A stretch of DNA of 64,000 nucleotides from Cristatella mucedo (Eukaryota; Bryozoa; Phylactolaemata; Cristatellidae): NCBI GenBank assembly GCA_009760855.2, contig WPIO01000034.1:4091001-4155000 (forward strand), given 5' to 3'. The position numbers were made by a program, and so were the translations under genes. This document shows positions 47,242-58,509 of this stretch, one piece after another. The notes beneath the pieces were generated by a model, which saw only the letters and a program-made list of their open reading frames with translations, was not told the DNA's origin and searched no databases. Numbering within the stretch: position 1 is the stretch's first letter; each line of letters starts with the position of its first letter.

Positions 47242-47560
47242 GTATAAAATATTTATAATACTGTATATATATACGCATATAATACATATATTATCACATG
47301 CAATATTATACTTGTTAACATAGTAATGATATATACGTATATATACTTCTATATATATTTAATGTACATCTATAACATCACATATATTATATATATACAT
47401 ATATATTTATCAAGATATATATTTATATATATAATCTATATATATATATATATATATATCAATAAGACATATATACTATATATATATATATTAATAAGTA
47501 TATACTACACTAAGTAGCATATATACATATATAATATATTTGTATATAATAAACAGTAAG
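44150..47560. repeat. 3.4-kb GA/TA microsatellite tract
   Basis: GA runs (44150-45480, with GACA sections at 45295-45330 and 45430-45455) alternate with long TA runs; after 45490 the tract is almost wholly TA with ATAC, TATC and ATTA variants. No complex sequence longer than about 60 bases occurs inside. All the Tyr/Ile-rich frames are artefacts. It lies between the CpG-rich exon and duplicated block A. Confidence 0.95.
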
Positions 47561-48099
47561 AAGGAATAATATACTGCTGAAGATACATCAACCTGCTCAG
47601 TAACAGAGTCACTCCTGAAAAGGTAGCAATTCTTTGATACTTGAGTTCACTATTATTCAGTATTTGTTACTTGCTGTACTCGCCGGGGTTTCTCATTACG
47701 CATTCCTAAATGCGACATTTTTGAACAATAGAGAGTGTCGCAGGGGTTCTATTTCCGATCCGGTTCAGAATCAGACTTTTCCTTGTCATTGCAGATCATA
47801 GATCGCATGTACTGGGACCACACCGGCGACCTTATAGGCGGCGAAACACTGCCGGAAGCCACGTGGAGCGCCTCGCTGGCAGCACATGCTGTTGCTACAA
47901 CAGAAAACGTATGCACAGCGTGCTGCTCCGTGCTGCTTAAATATAAATATGATTCGTTTGCATACCGCCCTAACAGAACTCAATCTCTAATCAGTCGCTC
48001 CACATATGCCGCAGGGGCCGAGCCAACGGTCATCAAATGTGTTCACCTCAATATTGGTCGTTAAAGGCGAGCCCGTTAATTACTGGGCTTAACGAGCGC

Positions 48100-48350
48100 T
48101 TAGTGTTGACCCCTGCTGCTCCTTGCTGTCACGTGACGCTACGTGCTGCTACTGAGTACACTCCCTGCTGCTCTTCACTGGTTCTTGTTGCCCCATGCAG
48201 AGCTCTGTACAGCTCTTTACGGCTCAAAGAGCTGCTTCTTTTGGCTCTTCACTGCTCCGAGATGCTCTATGCGGCTACGTGACGCTCCGTGCTCGTCCGT
48301 GCTGCCACGTGAGGCTCCGTGCTGCTTGATGTTGTTCCTTATGGCTCCGA
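48100..48350 (+). repeat. Degenerate GCTCCGTGCTGC minisatellite
   Basis: A 10-14 base unit around CACGTGACGCTCCGTGCTGC is repeated with variation. Block B has the same phrase type (53570-53640) but only a few units, so the array grew in A or shrank in B. Confidence 0.65.
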
Positions 48351-48554
48351 GCTTCATGCAATTCAAAATTTTGCTATTTTCGTAGTCGTTAAACTAAAGC
48401 TGGCATAATTTAATGACTAAGCATTGAAGTTGGACGCTTCATACAGTGATGGTATCATCATGGTATCTCAGAAAGATTTCTTTTGCGAGCTTTGTCGAGT
48501 TGCAGCACTCGCTCTGTCTCTCGCGCCTGCATTCTAGCGAAGATTTATCACACA

Positions 48555-48598
<44 letters not shown>

Positions 48599-48695
48599 GA
48601 GCCAGCTACCCACCGTCCAACCATCGCAGTGTAGAGACGTCCGAAGGTGACGTCGCTCACCTGACCATCCACCGATCTCCTGACTTACGTTGTAG

Positions 48696-48797
48696 ACAGT
48701 CACCGACCAAGGAAGTTCTCGCTACCTGCCTAGCGAAAGCTATTTTGACGATGTCCCGTCGGAAGAGCTATCGAGCGAGCCCGTGTCTTTGGCAACG
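48696..48797 (+). CDS. Candidate exon in block A, frame conserved with block B
   Basis: Follows TTGTAG. It reads TVTDQGSSRYLPSESYF, then DDVPSEELSSEPVSLAT. Block B keeps the same frame (PSDRYF, then APSEALSSEPVSL) with about half of the changed codons silent, which points to coding constraint. The splice site after it is GCAAGT in A where B has GTAAGT, so A would use a GC donor or be damaged. The acidic, Ser-rich sequence with one tyrosine suits a cytoplasmic tail (inference). Unrecognised. Confidence 0.42.
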
Positions 48798-49414
48798 GCA
48801 AGTAGAGCACCAGCAGCATTAGCTCACATGGTGATTGCACAACTGGATGGCTATAATAGCGTAGAAAGTTTGCCAGCGGTCAATACCGCTCCGAGAGGCG
48901 ATTGCCTTCGTGATGGCATTATAGACAGCGGGAGGCTAAAGCTTGCAACGGCCAGCTAGGCTTTCAAGAGAGACGATTCATTTTAAGATGCTACTCCGCT
49001 GGCGAGATTTATGGCATTGTAGTTCTCAAGTGGCGATGCTTGCAGATTAAATCATTGATTGATCGATTTTACGATGGACGTGGAGCAAGAGAACTTTGGA
49101 GCATGACAGAAAGAACATAACGCTACTACATTTTACGATCAGCGAGAATCAAGAGAGCTATCGGCTCTGTAAGATTCTCTTTAAGCAGATTACTCCTCTT
49201 AAGGAAAAATACAAAATGCGCTTAATTATTGCACCCGCAGAGTGCGAAAGGCAACTCGAGTGCTGATGGGCAAATCAAATGCATGACGGACATTTTCTGG
49301 GACCGACATCTAGATGTCCATCCAGAAGAGAGCAACTTCTTCTTTTCCTCATCTACCAACCTTACATCAGCATTTAGTCTCTGTGCTCTTCTAGCGACGT
49401 CTGGTCGCTGCTAG

Positions 49415-49795
49415 TTTCCTGCATTTCCTGCCGTTAGTTGGTATGGTCCTAAAACCCGGAACTCACTCCCGACTTGCATCACGACATCTCCTGACTTGAC
49501 CACATTTAAAAAGAAACTAAAAACGCACCTATTTATCGCAGTATTAGTATTTAGTGGGTCCCTGCGATTCGTCCTTTATGTGCTTATGCGTGCTGATGCT
49601 GTTGCATGCTGCCACTAACCGCACTTGCATGCTGACCCTGTGCATGTCAGTCACCCCTAACCATGTTCTTGTTGTTTATTGAGCATGCTACCACTAACAA
49701 TTCGATCGTGCTTCCTTTGCAGCAATTGTAAAGCGCCTAGAAAGAGATTGGGTTTTCTGAGGGCGTTTTATCAAATGTATTATTGTTATTATGTT
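49415..49795 (+). mobile_element. L2 3' end inserted in block A
   Basis: GAACTCACTCCCGACTTGC, then CCTATTTATCGCAG and the full 3' UTR to ATTATTGTTATTATG. Block B lacks it at the corresponding place. Confidence 0.88.
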
Positions 49796-50012
49796 GAGCT
49801 AGATTTGTGCATGCACAAATAAGTCGCAAGTCTCCGGTGAACGCATTGACTCAATAGTTATCTCGTCTGATCGCTTCTAAGACGAGCTGTAGACCACAAG
49901 CTTTCACTTTAGCCTTGACGAGTAAGCCACGTGGCTCTAGCCCATGTTATAAGAAAGTCAGGCTGATAATTAAGGCTGATGCCTCTGACTGTTAAGACTT
50001 AAATGTCCGCTC

Positions 50013-50955
50013 TAAACCAACACAGCCACGAGGTCAGAATTGGTACGCGTTGCTATTGCAGGCTCGCTGCCGCGGCAGATGCAGTATAAAATAGCCCTTA
50101 TCCCTCGAAGTTGGCTGCATGCTCCGAAATACTGTCACCACCTACATCTGCGTCTTACAGCCGAGTCTTTGTTTCCTTAACGATACTTCTGTAGTGTTGA
50201 AGTATTCACCTTGCCGGTAGTTTTATTTCGCATTGTTTCACTAGATGACTACACCAGGTCCAAAGTTAAGTCTGCGTAGCGTCAGCTACGCAACAATGCA
50301 AGAGTTCTAGATTGATTAGACAGATAGAGGGATACTACCGTCAAGCTGGTCGTGACACGTTTTTAAACGCCGCCCAGACTGCTGCAGCTCACTAGTAAGT
50401 TGGCAAACTTCCGCGTGCTGACGGTGCAGAACTCTTCTGATAGGTTAATCTTTCGCAAATGCCACACCTGCCACGTGGTCAGCTTCTAGCCAACATTCGA
50501 TTGCTTTTCATCAAGCTACTTATTAATTTAAAGCTTCCGTCCCTCGCTTTTAGGTCCTTTCGTTTTCTTGCTCCGGCCATTCTCTCTGAGATACTCCTCA
50601 ATCAATCAGGCTCCCGTCATAACAGCTACTTTCTTGACTCTTGTCGATTAGCTTTTAGCTTCCAACGAAGCTTAAATCCTTCGAAGCCCATGCCCAGCCA
50701 GGCTCTCGGTTCTGAAAGCTTACTATTCTGAAGTATCGAAATTTATATAAATTTTGATATATATGTATATATATAGAATATTATGAATAATATTCTATAT
50801 AATATAATAATAATTATATAATATGTTGTATACTAACATATAATTATATTATATTATTATATAATATAAAATTTTATATAATATAACAATATATATTGAT
50901 ATACTATTCTGAAGTATCGAAATTTATAAATTCCGATATCGATAAAGCCCGGAGA
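50013..50955 (+). mobile_element. Insert in block A containing an old L2-type relic
   Basis: Absent from block B, where the flanking phrases TCTGAAACC and ATCAGCATTAGG are nearly joined. The frame 50459-50731 reads LKLPSLAFRSFRFLAPA, then ILSEILLNQSGSRHN, an ancient relative of the L2 ORF2 end (FRSLHSMAPAYLSDIL). The rest is unidentified and AT-rich. Confidence 0.55.
50721..50928 (+). repeat. 27-base direct repeats around an AT palindrome
   Basis: TACTATTCTGAAGTATCGAA plus ATTTATA is present at 50721-50747 and again at 50902-50928. The 154 bases between are almost pure A and T, with self-complementary blocks such as AGAATATTATGAATAATATTCT. Confidence 0.88.
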
Positions 50956-51024
50956 TTACTACCGACTAGCATTAGGATCTTCCTTAAGGAAACTTGAGGA
51001 AATTTAAAGGAAGCTCAAAGCCCC

Positions 51025-51172
51025 GGTTGTAGGACATTTCCCCCTGGACGTTTCCCCCCCCCCCAGACATTCCCTCCCCCCCCCCGTGGGACCCTAGGAC
51101 ATTCCCCCCGACATTTCACCCGGGGTAGGACATTTGCCCCAATGTTGATGAATGTATAACAAAAAATACAGA

Positions 51173-51237
<65 letters not shown>

Positions 51238-51807
51238 GATTAAATGAAGTTCATGCTCTATTAAAATAAAATCAGCTCAGTATAATTAGAGGAATGGATG
51301 GATTGGAAGGATGGTTTCTAAGGAAGCGAGCGGCTGCGGCACCGGCGAGCTATACAGTTCGGTCCTGCGGAAGTTCGGTCCCGCTCAACGCGCTCGCAGC
51401 CGTCAAAGCGGGCGCGCGCTACGGCGTGCCGCGCGTTCCTGCGACTGAACGCTAAGCCTCAGAGGTCTACTGAGTATAACGCGACCTCAAGAGATAAGAT
51501 ATATATTATGCCCTAATACGCACCAACTAAAACGACGAATACGAGCAAGGGTGGATTTAGGCGGCGGAGGCACAGCCCGCCCTAAACCCTTAAACCTAAA
51601 CCCTAAACTCTAAATCCTAAACCCTAAACGCTAAAGCCTAAACCCTTAAAACCCTAAATTATAAACCTAAAACCCGAAACGCTAAACCCTAAACCCTACA
51701 ACCCTAAACCCTAAACCCTATGACTTAAACCATATTCGGGGGAATATCCTACCCCAGGGGAGGCAAATGTTCGGGGGGAAACGTCCAGGGGAAATATTTG
51801 TACCCCT
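51025..51807. mobile_element. Non-autonomous DNA transposon (MITE) with 8-base target duplication
   Basis: The ends form imperfect inverted repeats: GGTTGTAGGACATTTCCCCC and TGGACGTTTCCCCCC on the left, and on the right, reversed, AGGGGTACAAATATTTCCCC and TGGACGTTTCCCCCC. AAAGCCCC flanks it on both sides (51017-51024 and 51808-51815). Block B shows the empty site. An 8-base duplication is typical of hAT-type insertion. The inside holds a G/C-homopolymer region, TA repeats (51177-51235), a GC-rich part and a CCCTAAA array; there is no transposase. Confidence 0.82.
51582..51722 (+). repeat. Degenerate (CCCTAAA)n array
   Basis: About 20 units of CCCTAAA or close variants (CCTAAA, CTCTAAA, CCCTTAAA, CCCTACAA). 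This is the plant-type telomere heptamer on its C-rich strand, not the animal TTAGGG hexamer. It lies within the MITE. Confidence 0.9.
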
Positions 51808-52114
51808 AAAGCCCCACATTTGCTTTCGCCTGGCAGCATTTTCTCTGTTAGTGCAAATTGTCTGTCTTTTGCATGATCACGCTTGCTGATATTTTTCCCG
51901 CCGTAAAAAGAATGAGCTGACACGATTTTGTTTCATGCTATACGTAGGCTTTATTATTGTCATTGGAATGGCTATTCATCTTTTTTTTCGAACTCAAGGA
52001 CGCTTACATATCGCCAAGAACTGACGCTCGCAAGTCTTGGTACCGCCTGACGTGGGCACTTAGGAGCGATCAATCATCAGAAGCCTACGAAAGTAGCGGT
52101 TGGCGGTGAGGTTT

Positions 52115-52779
52115 ACTCAATTATTTTGGTTACCGTCACGTGATGATAACGTGGCACTGTCGTGTGGTTGCAAGACGTTTGCTCTGATTGTGCTTACACC
52201 ATCGGCATCGTCTCGCCTAGATGAATGGTAGGAGAATGTAGTGAATTTGTCAACGGTCATCCGCCGAGCACGACGATAAGGTACAGTCATGTGATCGCAA
52301 ACTTTCGACCGCCGCCTAGGGATGAGGCACCGCCGGACAGTGGGACGAACGAATAGTCACGAGATTTTCGCCAAGCCGCTACGTCCGATTGGCCGTCGCA
52401 GAGCCGAGCGTGCGTCGAGACGTCTATTAAACAGGGAGCCATGGCAGCCATACAGTGCGCGTGCGAAACGCGATCGTAAAAGCCGGCCCTTAAACTGCGA
52501 AGAAGCTCGCGACCTCGTGTGAAGTGGCTGCGTCGCTCTCGCCGTGACTCTTTATTCCGGTGGACAGGGGCAAAGTGGGCGTGGGTGGATGTGGCGGCGC
52601 CGCGCGGGAGCGATTCGAGGGCACGCTTATTGCCGGAGCGTGAGGCTTGCGAATCTTACGATCAAGGAACTTTCGATTCGGCTTTCGAGCGGAACGACGG
52701 AATGCATGAGTCTGCTCTAGGTCGCAATCACTCTATCGCACGGCGTCTTTTTTGCGGTCCTAGCCGCAGGAAGAGCAGA

Positions 52780-52780
<1 letters not shown>
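52115..52780. other. CpG-rich stretch, possible first exon or promoter of block B gene
   Basis: CpG-rich from about 52250 with frames 52322-52522 and 52519-52780 (basic residues) that end in or run into the GA repeat. Its place before a GA/TA tract mirrors the CpG-rich exon before the tract at 44.15 kb, but I saw no clear sequence match. Confidence 0.3.
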
Positions 52781-53226
<446 letters not shown>

Positions 53227-53430
53227 CTAGGATATCAACGCAGCTACAAGGTCACCTGTCAAACGGCAGGACTTCTTTGATGCTCGAGTGAATCAGTCAG
53301 TATTTCTGCCGCTGCTGAGCTTTCAAATAACTCACTCATTCCAAAATGCAAAATTTCTTTTTAGAAAAGAAAGCGTCGCACGGTCTACTGTGAACTCGAT
53401 TAGCAAACGGACAGTTCCGTGTCTTTGCAG

Positions 53431-53621
53431 ATCATAGCTTGGATATACCAGGCCCACACTGGCGGCCTGTGAATGCACGTTGCCCGCTCGATGCACTATC
53501 AGAAGTCATGCGGAGCCCTCACAGACACCACGTGATTAGCGTATGGACAACGTGCTGCTTCATTCTGCTCTGTTGTGCTGGTCCGCGCTGCCCCTTTCTG
53601 CTCCTAGCTGCTTCTTACTGA
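53431..53621 (+). CDS. Candidate exon in block B with hydrophobic Cys-rich segment
   Basis: Follows GTGTCTTTGCAG. In phase 1 it reads DHSLDIPGPHWRPVNARC, then a hydrophobic HVISVWTTCCFILLCC region before a stop at 53621. Block A has the same acceptor at 47795 and starts DH, then GPHRRP, but then diverges. The layout (acceptor, phase 1, cysteine, hydrophobic segment) resembles the membrane exons of the ten-Cys family without clear residue match. Low confidence. Confidence 0.28.
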
Positions 53622-53851
53622 TCAGTGCGGCTGCGCGCTTCATGATTTCATAAGTTTTTTTTTTATTTTAAAAGTCGGAAAATTAAAGCTAGCATGAGTA
53701 GACCAAGCATTGAAGATATACGATTCAAGCTGATATCGTGAAAGAGTTTCTTTCGCCAGCATTGCAGAATTTCAGAGATCGTTGAGTCTTTCGCTTCTAC
53801 ATCAGATAAGAGACTCGTCTCACGGATGAGAGAGAGACAGAGAGAGAGAGA

Positions 53852-53891
<40 letters not shown>

Positions 53892-53955
53892 GAGTGTGTG
53901 TGTGTGACGCCAGCTACTAGCCATTGTGACTTCGACCTCCTGACGTATTATGTAG

Positions 53956-54233
53956 ACATCACCTGGTGAGCCGTAATGGCACACTAGGTAAGGCGGTTGC
54001 TTTCATGACCTCGGTCCCGAGGTCGTGGGTTCGATTCCTGTTGTGGGCGATCCTTTATCGCCACTGCAAGCGGTGGTGATAGCCGTAAAGGCTCTTCTGT
54101 CGCTATACAAAAAGAGGCTGTTCAAGCAGCTAGGATCACCTGCCTGTGCAGTGAAGACTCTAAGCCTAGCGATAGATATTTCGTCGACGCCCCGTCAGAA
54201 GCTCTATCGAGCGAGCCCGTGTCTTTAACAACA
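53956..54233 (+). pseudogene. Block B counterpart of the 48696 exon, interrupted by the SINE
   Basis: After TATGTAG the exon starts, is cut by the SINE at 53966, and resumes with ITCLCSEDSKPSDRYF, then VDAPSEALSSEPVSLTT and a good donor GTAAGT at 54234. The frame matches block A. The SINE either destroyed the exon or a new acceptor within or after it is used. Confidence 0.42.
53966..54134 (+). mobile_element. tRNA-derived SINE, best copy
   Basis: Pol III A-box-like TGGCACACTAGG at 53977-53988 and a perfect B box GGTTCGATTCC at 54028-54038, then the family body ending GCTATACAAAAAGAGG. ATCACCTG flanks it on both sides (53958-53965 and 54135-54142), and block A shows the empty site. Confidence 0.92.
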
Positions 54234-54609
54234 GTAAGTCGAGAGCAAACACCATCTACGAAAGCGTTCAGTTAGGCTCGGTTTGATTTTGAGCAGTAGG
54301 GTTGAGCTGGGCCTGAACTTACGAATCGGAGCTCGCATGACGGTTACACAACCCGATGGGGCTACTATTATTGAAATTTTGCCGGGGTCAAAACGGCTCT
54401 GAGAGGTGACGGCTTTCGTTATGGCGTTATAGAAAGCGGGAGGCTGAAGCTAATAGAGACGGTTCATGTCGAGATTTGACTTCGCTAGCGAGATTCATGG
54501 AATTAAAGTTCCCAAGCGGCGAGGATTTCAAATTAACTTCGATGCCAAGATGGAGGCGGAGCAAGAGAGCCGCCTGCTCAAAAAACTTCTTTGAGGCCGA
54601 GTGTCAGAT

Positions 54610-54687
54610 TACTCGCCTCTTTATTACTCTCAGATTACTCGCCTCTTTATTACTCTCAGATTACTCGCCTCTTTATTACTCTCAGAT
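54610..54687 (+). repeat. 26-base minisatellite, three copies
   Basis: CAGATTACTCGCCTCTTTAT plus TACTCT, repeated three times, with a fourth partial unit CAGATCACTCGTCTC. Block A has a single unit (AGCAGATTACTCCTCTTAAG). Confidence 0.93.
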
Positions 54688-54797
54688 CACTCGTCTCGAT
54701 GAAAAATACGAGCGAAAGTTAAGCCCGCAGAATGTGCAAGGCCACTCGAGTGGTGATGCGCTTGACGACGATGTGACCGTCACGAATTTCGTTCCAG
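54686..54797 (+). CDS. Candidate exon in block B after the minisatellite
   Basis: After TTACTCTCAG the frame reads ITRLDEKYERKLSPQNVQGH, then SSGDALDDDVTVTNFVP and GTGATC. Block A begins ITPLKEKYK in the same place but shifts frame near 49221. The acceptor is part of the repeated unit, so the duplication multiplied splice acceptors. Confidence 0.3.
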
Positions 54798-55677
54798 GTG
54801 ATCGACGATCGTCAACGCTCAGCAGACGGCGTGCTGAGCGAAGGCGTGGCCGAGTCTCAGGTCTATCTCGTGTCTGGTAAGCAGAGCTCACGCACAGGCG
54901 CGCGGCAGCCGCTCGGGCTCGCGCAGCCGCCGCACGCTTTCGCTTTGAGAGCTTCGGTGCTGCTCGCGAACAAACGTTCCGGTGAGTCTGATTCCGCGGA
55001 CCAGCCGCTCGGATCCTGTAGGAGGTAACAGAGCTCGACAGAGCGTACTGGCGCTACTGGACTAAGGCGAGTCTTTAATTAGCTCGCGGACGCATTTAAT
55101 GTCTGCTCTGAAACCTATCGATCAGCATTAGGATATCCCTGACCAAATTGAAATTGACTTGAATCACTCACTTGATGTTCGCACCTGGTGATATTATTCG
55201 GGAAAATAAAATAAATCAAAAAAATAAATCAGCTGTCATACATCCGTTACAGCACATGGCAAGTATCCAGAAGTAGATTTAGTTCACTTAAGGTGATCTA
55301 CTTAGGCTCTATTATAACAAGTATTATTGTTATTCATCTTTTCTTTTCGCACTCAAGGACGCGTACATATCGACAAGAACTGACGCTCACAAGTCATGGT
55401 ACCACCTGACGTGGATATAAAGGATGACCGACTAATCGTCCAGAGTCTCCAAAAGTTGTGGGTGGCCGCCAGCGAAAAATAACTGCCTGCTGGCTAAATC
55501 GCGTTTATTTTCCTGCGTGAAACGAGAAATTGTTTTATGCACAAGTTCTTTACATTCGTCAAGTATGAGATCGAGCGGTGCCATTCAATAGAACGCTAAA
55601 AAGAAATCATTTCGCGACGAAGCTTCAAAATTCAACTCTTAGTGTACCAAAGTTAGCTTTACTTTGCAACTTTTCAG

Positions 55678-55760
55678 ATGACACGACTTTAAATTGTAGA
55701 TATCATGTGAAAGATGAGGGATTTTGTGCACCCAAGTTGGCGTGTGCCGTAAGGTGGCCG
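55678..55760 (+). CDS. Candidate short exon with three cysteines
   Basis: Bounded by TTTGCAACTTTTCAG and GTAAGTAT, both close to consensus, starting in phase 1. It reads DTTLNCRYHVKDEGFCAPKL, then ACAVRWP. No partner exon is assigned; it may belong to a further gene after block B. Confidence 0.35.
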
Positions 55761-57117
55761 GTAAGTATCACTTGACCCGTAAACGGAGTGTCTTTCGAAT
55801 TTTCCTCAGCTGCATTTTGAGAAGGATCGCAAATCAGACAGTTCGTTTAATGATGGATGACAGAGTTCTTTAGCCAGCTGGGTAGTTTTAAAGCACTCAT
55901 GCTCGTGGTGGCTTGAAGCTTATTGCACAACATCCTGTTCGTTAGAAGCTGTTGGGTGCTTCGCAGCCCGCAGCAAATCGCGTTCGGGAGGTCTCTGACC
56001 TTGCGTTAGACAACATGCGGAGCCTTCGGGGGTCTGGAGAAACTATCCCTGGGCTGGGCTGCTTGCATCAGTTTCTTAGCCTTCAGAACTTATCAGCCCC
56101 CATGAAAAGGAATGAAGACTTGACTTCTCTGTCGCGGTTACAACGAATTAGCTCTCAAGTCACAGACTCGAAGGCTCGAAGGCGCCAGATGGTCCTTCAT
56201 ATGATCCGTTTCTATTGACCTCGTGAGCTTCTATGTCAGAGGTAGAGTACACTGTCCATTGTCTGGTTTAGAAAGACTATCTAGCATTATGTCGATTGGT
56301 ACTCGTGATTTTCTGAGCCAAATTACCAGTCCAATGAGCGATGTCTAGGTTCTCGAGTGCATACACATTTTGTATGTAAAGATGATCCTATTCCAGTTTT
56401 CCATCCACCATCACTTGCTTATTGGAATACAACGCAAAATAGGCCTTATATTATTTTGAGCACTAGCCTCTTGGATTAGGCGAGACTCAAACTCATAAGC
56501 TTGATCGTTGCACAGACTGCATGGCATACTTTCAATTTAATTCTCACAGAGAATTTCATGTGGTTTCATCACAAGAGTCGTAGTAAACAGTAAAGACCAA
56601 TATACATTACGTTTACCATTTACCTTGTAGTGCCCAGAAATAGAGACATCATGTATGCGGCTGAAGGTCGGAAGGGTTTGAAACCTTCTTGAGAATTCAA
56701 TTACCGAGCGCCAATATAATTACAGCTATTTAACAAAGAAGCAAAAAATTTGGCTGAAGCAATACAATTCGGCCGAGCGTAGACGGTTTGCAAACTTATG
56801 GTCATCTCAGCGATATCCATGATATGACTACAATCGTAGCCAAAAGATTGTAGCTACAACCCCAAATCATGAAATAGTTGTGAAGATACCCTACAATAGT
56901 TGCAATTAAAATTCATGCTCACCCGTCCCCTGTGGAGGTTCCAAATAATTGACCGCTCGTCCGCGTCCACGTCAGCTGGTACCACCACTGGCCAGCACAT
57001 GTCGTGGTGATACGTACGCGTCCTCGAGTGCGAAAAGAAAAGATAGACAAAATGTTGCAATCAAGCGTACATAGTGCGCTCTAAGTAAGCTGAAAGTGTT
57101 TCTAGAAGCTTGACAAA
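55761..57117. other. No gene seen
   Basis: Unique-looking sequence. The plus frame 55952-56218 (88 codons) has no motif or flanking splice pair. Confidence 0.45.
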
Positions 57118-57894
57118 CAGTGGTACCTCAGCTTAGAGTGTCTCGACATACGAGCATTTTGAGATACGAGCCATTTCTCGGCCGATTTTCGCTTTGAGTT
57201 TCGAGCTAAAATTTGAGCTACGAGCCAGCTTAAGATGCTCGAGCGATAGTTGCCGAAGCGAACGTCACACGTCGTATGGTTACTGAGGCCAATAAGGGTA
57301 GGGCAGCGAACGACTTTCCGTTGCAAGATGCTGCCTGGAAATCCGGGTTCGCTCCCAGATAGACTCGAGCGAGCCATCGTGGTGCTTGGAAGCACAAGAT
57401 CGCCAGACTCCGTGTGTCAAGTCCGACCACGGCAAGAGCAGCTAAGTACGTACTGTACTCTATTTACGCAATATCATCGCGTGAGAGTTCATCGCATAAC
57501 TGATAACAATCGGCCCGTCCGCGTAAAGGCTCAGCCAATAAACTGAGAGCGAGGAAAACCCGGCAAAAAGGGCAAAAATTGGCGAGTAAGATCAAGATAT
57601 TCATTTCAGCCTTTATCCTCCAACTTTATTGGCATTTTCAAGTCGTCTGATCTCCAACTCACTCCTGTGCACAAGTTACTCCTGTACGTTAGGATTAATA
57701 CAATATTCGTTATTTATAAGTACATTTTTAATTTAAAGACATGCGACAAAAATCGCAGTGTTTTTAAGAGGTCCGGAATGGATGAATGACGCTTCAATTA
57801 ATTTCAATGGGGGAAAATTGTTTTGAAATAGGAGTAATTTGAGTTAAGAGCTCTGGCACGGAACAAATTAAACTCGTAAGTCGAGGTACCACTG
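57118..57894. mobile_element. Pogo/Tigger-like non-autonomous DNA transposon
   Basis: Starts CAGTGGTACCTC and ends with its exact reverse, GAGGTACCACTG. Inside each end, repeated short words (GACATACGAG, GACTTACGAG reversed, TTTGTTCCGTGCC) are typical of pogo-group elements. No transposase frame. A clean TA target duplication is not visible. Confidence 0.7.
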
Positions 57895-58509
57895 ATATTA
57901 AAACGGAATCATGTTGGACGATTTAATATGTATGCTATTTACAATATCAAACAGCGTGAGAATTAAAAATAATTCACTTTCACAGAGCAAACGCTGCAAG
58001 GAAAGAGGAGATTTTGGTTTACGTTTTAATTTATTCCGTCAAGTCATAAAGATCCTAACCATTCGAGGCAACTGGGAGAAAATTCAATTTAGTTCCTAAT
58101 CGTCATCTCAGCAACACGTCACCGACGTGTGTAAGTACAATAGTAGCAAAAAGCTTGCGACTACACGACAATACCGGTACCGTAGGATAGTCCTACGAGG
58201 ATCCCGTAATTTAACTGTGATTAAAATTCTTGACCGGCCAATTATTTCGGAGGCTCCAGACGATTGATCACTCTTCCGTGTCAAAGTCGCAAGCAGCGAA
58301 ACTCGCAGAGGGTAAGGTTGGGCAAGATCGCGAAAGGTTGCTCGCACAAGCGTGCGGCTGCTCTCGAACGCGGCCGAGGCGTTTCTACTGGAATTTGCCC
58401 ATACGGGCAAAACCCGGCCACGCCTTCGCTTTTCTCATCAGCCACTTAAACGTCAATTACCTGGAAAGCATATCATAACGTGATGTCATTATCAAGCACA
58501 TCAACACTT
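57895..58509. other. No gene seen
   Basis: Unique-looking; a CpG-richer part at 58290-58420 has short frames on both strands. Confidence 0.45.

Larger units (their letters stand above)
47580..52110 (+). repeat. Duplicated block A (partner of 53230-55480)
   Basis: Blocks shared in order with block B: TTGCAGATCATAG; AAGCATTGAAG; GAAAGA-TTTCTTT; GATGAGAGAGAG; GAGCTATCGAGCGAGCCCGTG; CGAGATTTATGG; TGGAGCAAGAGA; CACTCGAGTG/AACTCGAGTG; AATGTCCGCTCTAAACC; GCATTAGGAT; and CAAGGACGCTTACATATCG. Block A is longer because it holds an L2 end (49415), a 0.9-kb insert (50013-50955) and a MITE (51025). Confidence 0.8.
53230..55480 (+). repeat. Duplicated block B (partner of 47580-52110)
   Basis: Shared blocks are listed under block A. 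B lacks the L2 end, the 0.9-kb insert and the MITE of A, but carries a SINE (53966-54134), a GA/GT microsatellite at 53827-53906 and a 26-base minisatellite at 54610. Confidence 0.8.

Noticed and set aside
54001-54070. Possible functional tRNA gene
   Set aside because: The A and B boxes belong to a SINE: no acceptor stem closes, and the same body recurs in several copies with target duplications.
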